64,000 nt of DNA, from contig NZ_VMNK01000010.1 of NCBI RefSeq assembly GCF_007625155.1, forward strand, positions 1-64,000. The letters are read 5' to 3'. The notes beneath the pieces are model-generated. The model saw only the letters and a program-made list of their open reading frames with translations. It made no database searches and was not told where the DNA came from. The stretch is from Denitromonas halophila. Its GTDB lineage: Bacteria > Pseudomonadota > Gammaproteobacteria > Burkholderiales > Rhodocyclaceae. Shown here in pieces: positions 61,220 through 64,000 of this stretch (the first letter of the stretch is position 1; each line of letters opens with the position of its first letter). A program made the translations under genes and the position numbers.

Positions 61220-62413
61220 TCAATGCCGGTTCACTGCCCGAACAAGGGGCAAGTCGAAGATGCGGGCAATCGCCTCGATGTGTTCGCGCTGAACCACCTC
61301 GGCACTGCTGTTTCTGACCCACCATCCGTTCGCCGCCGAGACGATCACATCAGGTCGCTCCAAGAGCAAGCTGGGAAGGTGCAGTCCGAGAAGCAAGTCT
61401 TCGAAGCAAAGCGACATCAGCGCCCGTTGCTGTCCGACCTGGACGGTTCCGAAAAGGGCGAAGGTCGGTTCAGTACCATCCCCTGTCCACGGGTGCCACA
61501 TACCGAATGGAACGGCGAATCTCGCGTCGTACCGCGCCCAGACCTGACCGTCGTAGATCATCAGGCTGTTGGACGCCAGTGCACTGCCTTCGATGGGTAC
61601 GGCGGCACCCACCAAAGCGAAGGCCTCATGCTCCGACAATGGTTTGTCGAGCAGGGACTTGAGTGCTCGCTTGGCGTTCAGATTCCATGTGCCGACATAG
61701 GCTTCAGGCAGCACCACAGCCTTGGCTTCTGGCTTGGCGCGCAAGGCGTCGAGCACATGCTTTTCGGTCTTCGAGTAGCGAACCACCTCCTCCATCAGTC
61801 CGCGCGGCTCACGCCCGTCCGCGGTAGCTACACCAGCCCACAGTGGACTGGTAGCCGGGGGCGACATGACCGTTCCGGCGAGCGCCAAGCAAACGCCAAG
61901 CACAAGACATGCGGCTGGGACGCTATCGGGATGTCTCTGCGCCAAGTAGGCGCCGAACGCTGTCAGAGCTGCACCGGCGATCAAGGAGAGAGGCCCGAAG
62001 CCTGGAAGAACTTGCCCTGCGCCCAATAGAGGGTGCAACCATGCCACCAAACCATAGGGAGGCAGCAGCAACACTGAATAGATGATCAAGAGGCGCAAGG
62101 GTGCCTGCCCTCCCCGCCTTCCCGGATGCAAAACCCCCCATGGAGCGGCGAGGATCAGCGCACTTCCCAACCACAGCACTACGCCTTCCAACATGGCGGT
62201 TTCGCGACCGAAGAAAACGTCGGCGGCGGCCGGCAAAGCCCTGCTCCCAGCCAAGTAGTAGATGGCGGCTGTTACGAAGGCTATCGATCTTGATGCGCAC
62301 GCGGCCCAGACCAGGCCCAGCAGCGCGGCGACGGGGGTCATGCCGTTGCCCCACCCGACGTAGCCAATCGCCGCGGCTAGGCCACACAAGTACCACGACA
62401 CTGTATTAGGCAT
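61220..62413 (-). CDS. traB: TraB-like conjugal transfer protein (nitrilase/apolipoprotein N-acyltransferase fold)
   Basis: The 397-residue protein has six to seven membrane helices in its first 205 residues, then a carbon-nitrogen hydrolase domain: catalytic Glu in VVLPEAYVG, and Cys in SLCFEDLLL. This layout matches Ti-plasmid and IncP-type TraB proteins that assist pilus or mating-pair assembly. It overlaps the stop of the upstream gene by 8 bases (ATGCCTAATA), showing translational coupling, and precedes the helicase operon. The relaxase itself is not in the window. Confidence 0.8.
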   Translation of the reverse strand: MPNTVSWYLCGLAAAIGYVGWGNGMTPVAALLGLVWAACASRSIAFVTAAIYYLAGSRALPAAADVFFGRETAMLEGVVLWLGSALILAAPWGVLHPGRRGGQAPLRLLIIYSVLLLPPYGLVAWLHPLLGAGQVLPGFGPLSLIAGAALTAFGAYLAQRHPDSVPAACLVLGVCLALAGTVMSPPATSPLWAGVATADGREPRGLMEEVVRYSKTEKHVLDALRAKPEAKAVVLPEAYVGTWNLNAKRALKSLLDKPLSEHEAFALVGAAVPIEGSALASNSLMIYDGQVWARYDARFAVPFGMWHPWTGDGTEPTFALFGTVQVGQQRALMSLCFEDLLLGLHLPSLLLERPDVIVSAANGWWVRNSSAEVVQREHIEAIARIFDLPLVRAVNRH

Positions 62414-63506
62414 TGGCGACGTAGGGCCGGCGTTCTGCCGTTTGTGCGTGCATCTCGCAGACGCGACGAACCAGCATCTTGATGTCCGTCGACGAAAGCG
62501 AGGGCGCGTTCTTCATCATCTGGGTCAGGAGCATCACCATGACTGGATAGGTGTCTTTGGCCGGTGCGGGCATGGCATAAGTGTCACCGCCCCGCACGCG
62601 CATGGACAAGAAGAACTTCTCACCTTGCTGCTCAATGGTCAGAGACTTCTCGTTCTCGTGACCATGGCCGACCAACTCGACGCGTGGTAATAGGCCGAAC
62701 AAGACGCCGAACACCAAGGGAAGCTCACTTTCAGTCAACTGGAAAGGCGTTTTGTTCTTCCAGTCGTACTGGCGTGTGCCACTGGCTTTGGCGGCCTCGA
62801 TTCGCACAGTCGCCGCTGGCCGGCGGGTCTCATCGAGGTTGAAGCAAAACGCGGCCTTCCCTCCATAGAGGTGGAAGGAGCCGAACTTCTTCCCATCCTC
62901 GCCTTTTTCCGAGCTTTGCTGTTGGCTGTTGATTGGCGTGACAGAGGCTCCCCCGCGCTGTCTTCGGTCTTGGTGCTGCCCCCCTTGGTTGGGCCTTCCT
63001 CCCTGGTGGGCCGGCCTTGATGAGGCCGATTGTTGGTGGGCAGCCCCTGGATTGGCTGGGTTCGAACTCTGCGTCTGTGCATGGTCGTGCAAGTTGGGCG
63101 TATTCGTTTTCGGCTGCATCGTCGCAACTGCTGACAGAGTCCTGGACAGATATTGACGCATCGACTCGGTTTCTTTGCCGATCGGATTGGTCGAAACGGC
63201 ACGTACTGCATTCGCGAAGACAGCGCCCTCTGCCTTCGAGATGTCGATCAGAACGCTCGTCCGAACCGGTTGGAACCCAAGGGCGTTGATGACCGTGCGA
63301 GTTGCCGGAACGCATGCTGTCAGCACGGCTGCAAGGTAGGCACGGTGATGCGATCGCTCCCCCGGTGCGGCAATCGTTTTACGTAGAGCTTCTTCGAACT
63401 GGCTACCTTCCTTTCCTACGATGCCTTCCAGAAGCTCAGGGCTCAACGTGGGAAGACCAGCTTGTACCAATAATTCCTGCAGCGGGTGTTTGTTCTGGAT
63501 GTCCAT
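62406..63506 (-). CDS. Hypothetical plasmid protein, 366 residues
   Basis: ATG 63506 follows AGGAGCAGAA. The N-terminal 125 residues are helical (LQELLVQAGLPTLSPELLEGI); a Pro/Asn/Gln/His-rich low-complexity linker occupies about residues 130-205 (HQGGRPNQGGQHQ); the C-terminal 160 residues are a mixed domain (KFGSFHLYGGKAAFCFNLDE, SLTIEQQGEKFFLSM). It is the first gene of the TraB-RecG-like operon. Its promoter region holds GCTAGCAA repeats. No family is recognised. Confidence 0.65.
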   Translation of the reverse strand: MDIQNKHPLQELLVQAGLPTLSPELLEGIVGKEGSQFEEALRKTIAAPGERSHHRAYLAAVLTACVPATRTVINALGFQPVRTSVLIDISKAEGAVFANAVRAVSTNPIGKETESMRQYLSRTLSAVATMQPKTNTPNLHDHAQTQSSNPANPGAAHQQSASSRPAHQGGRPNQGGQHQDRRQRGGASVTPINSQQQSSEKGEDGKKFGSFHLYGGKAAFCFNLDETRRPAATVRIEAAKASGTRQYDWKNKTPFQLTESELPLVFGVLFGLLPRVELVGHGHENEKSLTIEQQGEKFFLSMRVRGGDTYAMPAPAKDTYPVMVMLLTQMMKNAPSLSSTDIKMLVRRVCEMHAQTAERRPYVANA

Positions 63507-63541
63507 TTCTGCTCCTAGCTATGTTGCTTGTGGACTGTTCA

Positions 63542-63612
63542 GCTAGCAATGCTAGCAACGAATGCTAGCAATGCAAGCGCCACTAACAAAGCTAGTTAAA
63601 CTAGCAAAGCTA
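63542..63612. repeat. Cluster of GCTAGCAA short repeats at an operon promoter
   Basis: GCTAGCAAT, GCTAGCAAC, GCTAGCAAT, then CTAGTTAAACTAGC and AAGCTAAC lie 36-106 bases upstream of the 366-residue gene. Further GCTAGCG sites appear at about 63735 and 63769 with two TGTTCAAG copies. The pattern suggests a repressor-binding or transfer-regulation site. Confidence 0.5.
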
Positions 63613-64000
63613 ACAACTCCAAGACGGTGCATCTAGTACCGATGCTGATATCGACGATGGCCACTCGTGTCAGGGCAATGACACCGATACGCCATTCACG
63701 TCTTGTATACAATCCAGGAATGGCCGCTATGTTTGCTAGCGTAGGTGTTCAAGCATTTTGGGTTGAAACGCTAGCGCAGCAAGCACTGCTAGTAGTGGTA
63801 GCTGTTCAAGGTGCGATTGCCGGAAGACGCAAAGTTTGGGTGCGATCCTTACGGCCCAAAATTGTGAAGACACCATGTTTGTTGGTGGCAGAATCGCTCG
63901 TGCCGCTCTAGGTTTGGCTAATGCGCAGGAGATCGGCAGCGGCGGTTGCCGCTGTAAGAAGTTACTATCACTACTAGCGTTGCTTCGATAGCAACCGTAG
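63613..64000. other. Right margin of the window, no clear gene
   Basis: About 390 bases. A plus-strand open frame (63627-63911) has no ribosome-binding site or recognised domain. Repeated GCTAGC-type sites continue from the operon promoter; the region may be regulatory or part of a transfer origin. Confidence 0.4.

Noticed and set aside
60587..62029. 480-residue plus-strand open frame
   Set aside because: Antisense to the coupled unknown gene and traB; composition is a high-GC shadow.
63627..63911. 94-residue plus-strand open frame
   Set aside because: No ribosome-binding site, no recognisable domain, and it overlaps repeated GCTAGC sites.

Overview
The window reads as part of a mobile, probably conjugative plasmid of a high-GC betaproteobacterium (Rhodocyclales is the best guess, from the make-up of the perchlorate genes; this is inference). 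Plasmid status rests on an iteron origin with a Rep initiator (about 6797-9304), a ParM/ParR-type segregation module with a repeat centromere (55801-57458), a TraB-like conjugation gene, a lytic transglycosylase, plasmid-borne umuDC, and a Tn3-family transposon end at the left edge.

Layout. 1-141: end of a Tn3-family transposon that cuts a small gene. 142-5171: leftward block with a large DNA methyltransferase/SNF2-helicase fusion. 5243-16100: SRAP protein, NERD-like protein, iteron origin and rep, unknown plasmid genes, umuDC, SAP, XRE and NYN proteins. Four copies of one structured leader motif lie upstream of leftward genes at about 3.6, 5.1, 10.2 and 10.7 kb.

16872-43008 is a 26.1-kb transposon-like unit. 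It has 24-bp inverted ends (23 of 24 identical), an 8-bp target duplication (GGAAAAGT) on both sides, and an ISL3-type transposase plus higBA at its right end. It splits a PAPS-reductase-family gene; deleting the unit and one duplication restores that gene exactly in frame. It carries a perchlorate respiration island: pcrABCD (perchlorate to chlorite), cld (chlorite to chloride and O2), a NapC-type quinol dehydrogenase, an ethylbenzene-dehydrogenase-type cytochrome, moaA, a sigma54-dependent response regulator with a divergent histidine kinase, a triple-PAS membrane sensor, and a lone CZB zinc protein. A sigma54 promoter and four palindromic activator-like sites lie upstream of pcrA. IS66 (inside a broken IS110) and an IS91-like element with its recombinase add later layers.

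43009-54743 is accessory: uracil-DNA glycosylase, a HEPN Abi-like protein, a decayed type V effector that looks like Cas12m (frameshift plus one stop) followed on the same strand by a one-spacer CRISPR remnant, small plasmid genes, a DksA-like protein and an integrase. 54744-64000 is backbone: parC repeats, parM, parR, small membrane genes, lytic transglycosylase, a RecG-like helicase, a TraB-like protein and unknown genes.

The most notable points are the precisely bounded perchlorate transposon in a plasmid gene, the decayed Cas12m-CRISPR locus, and the recurring leader-RNA motif.
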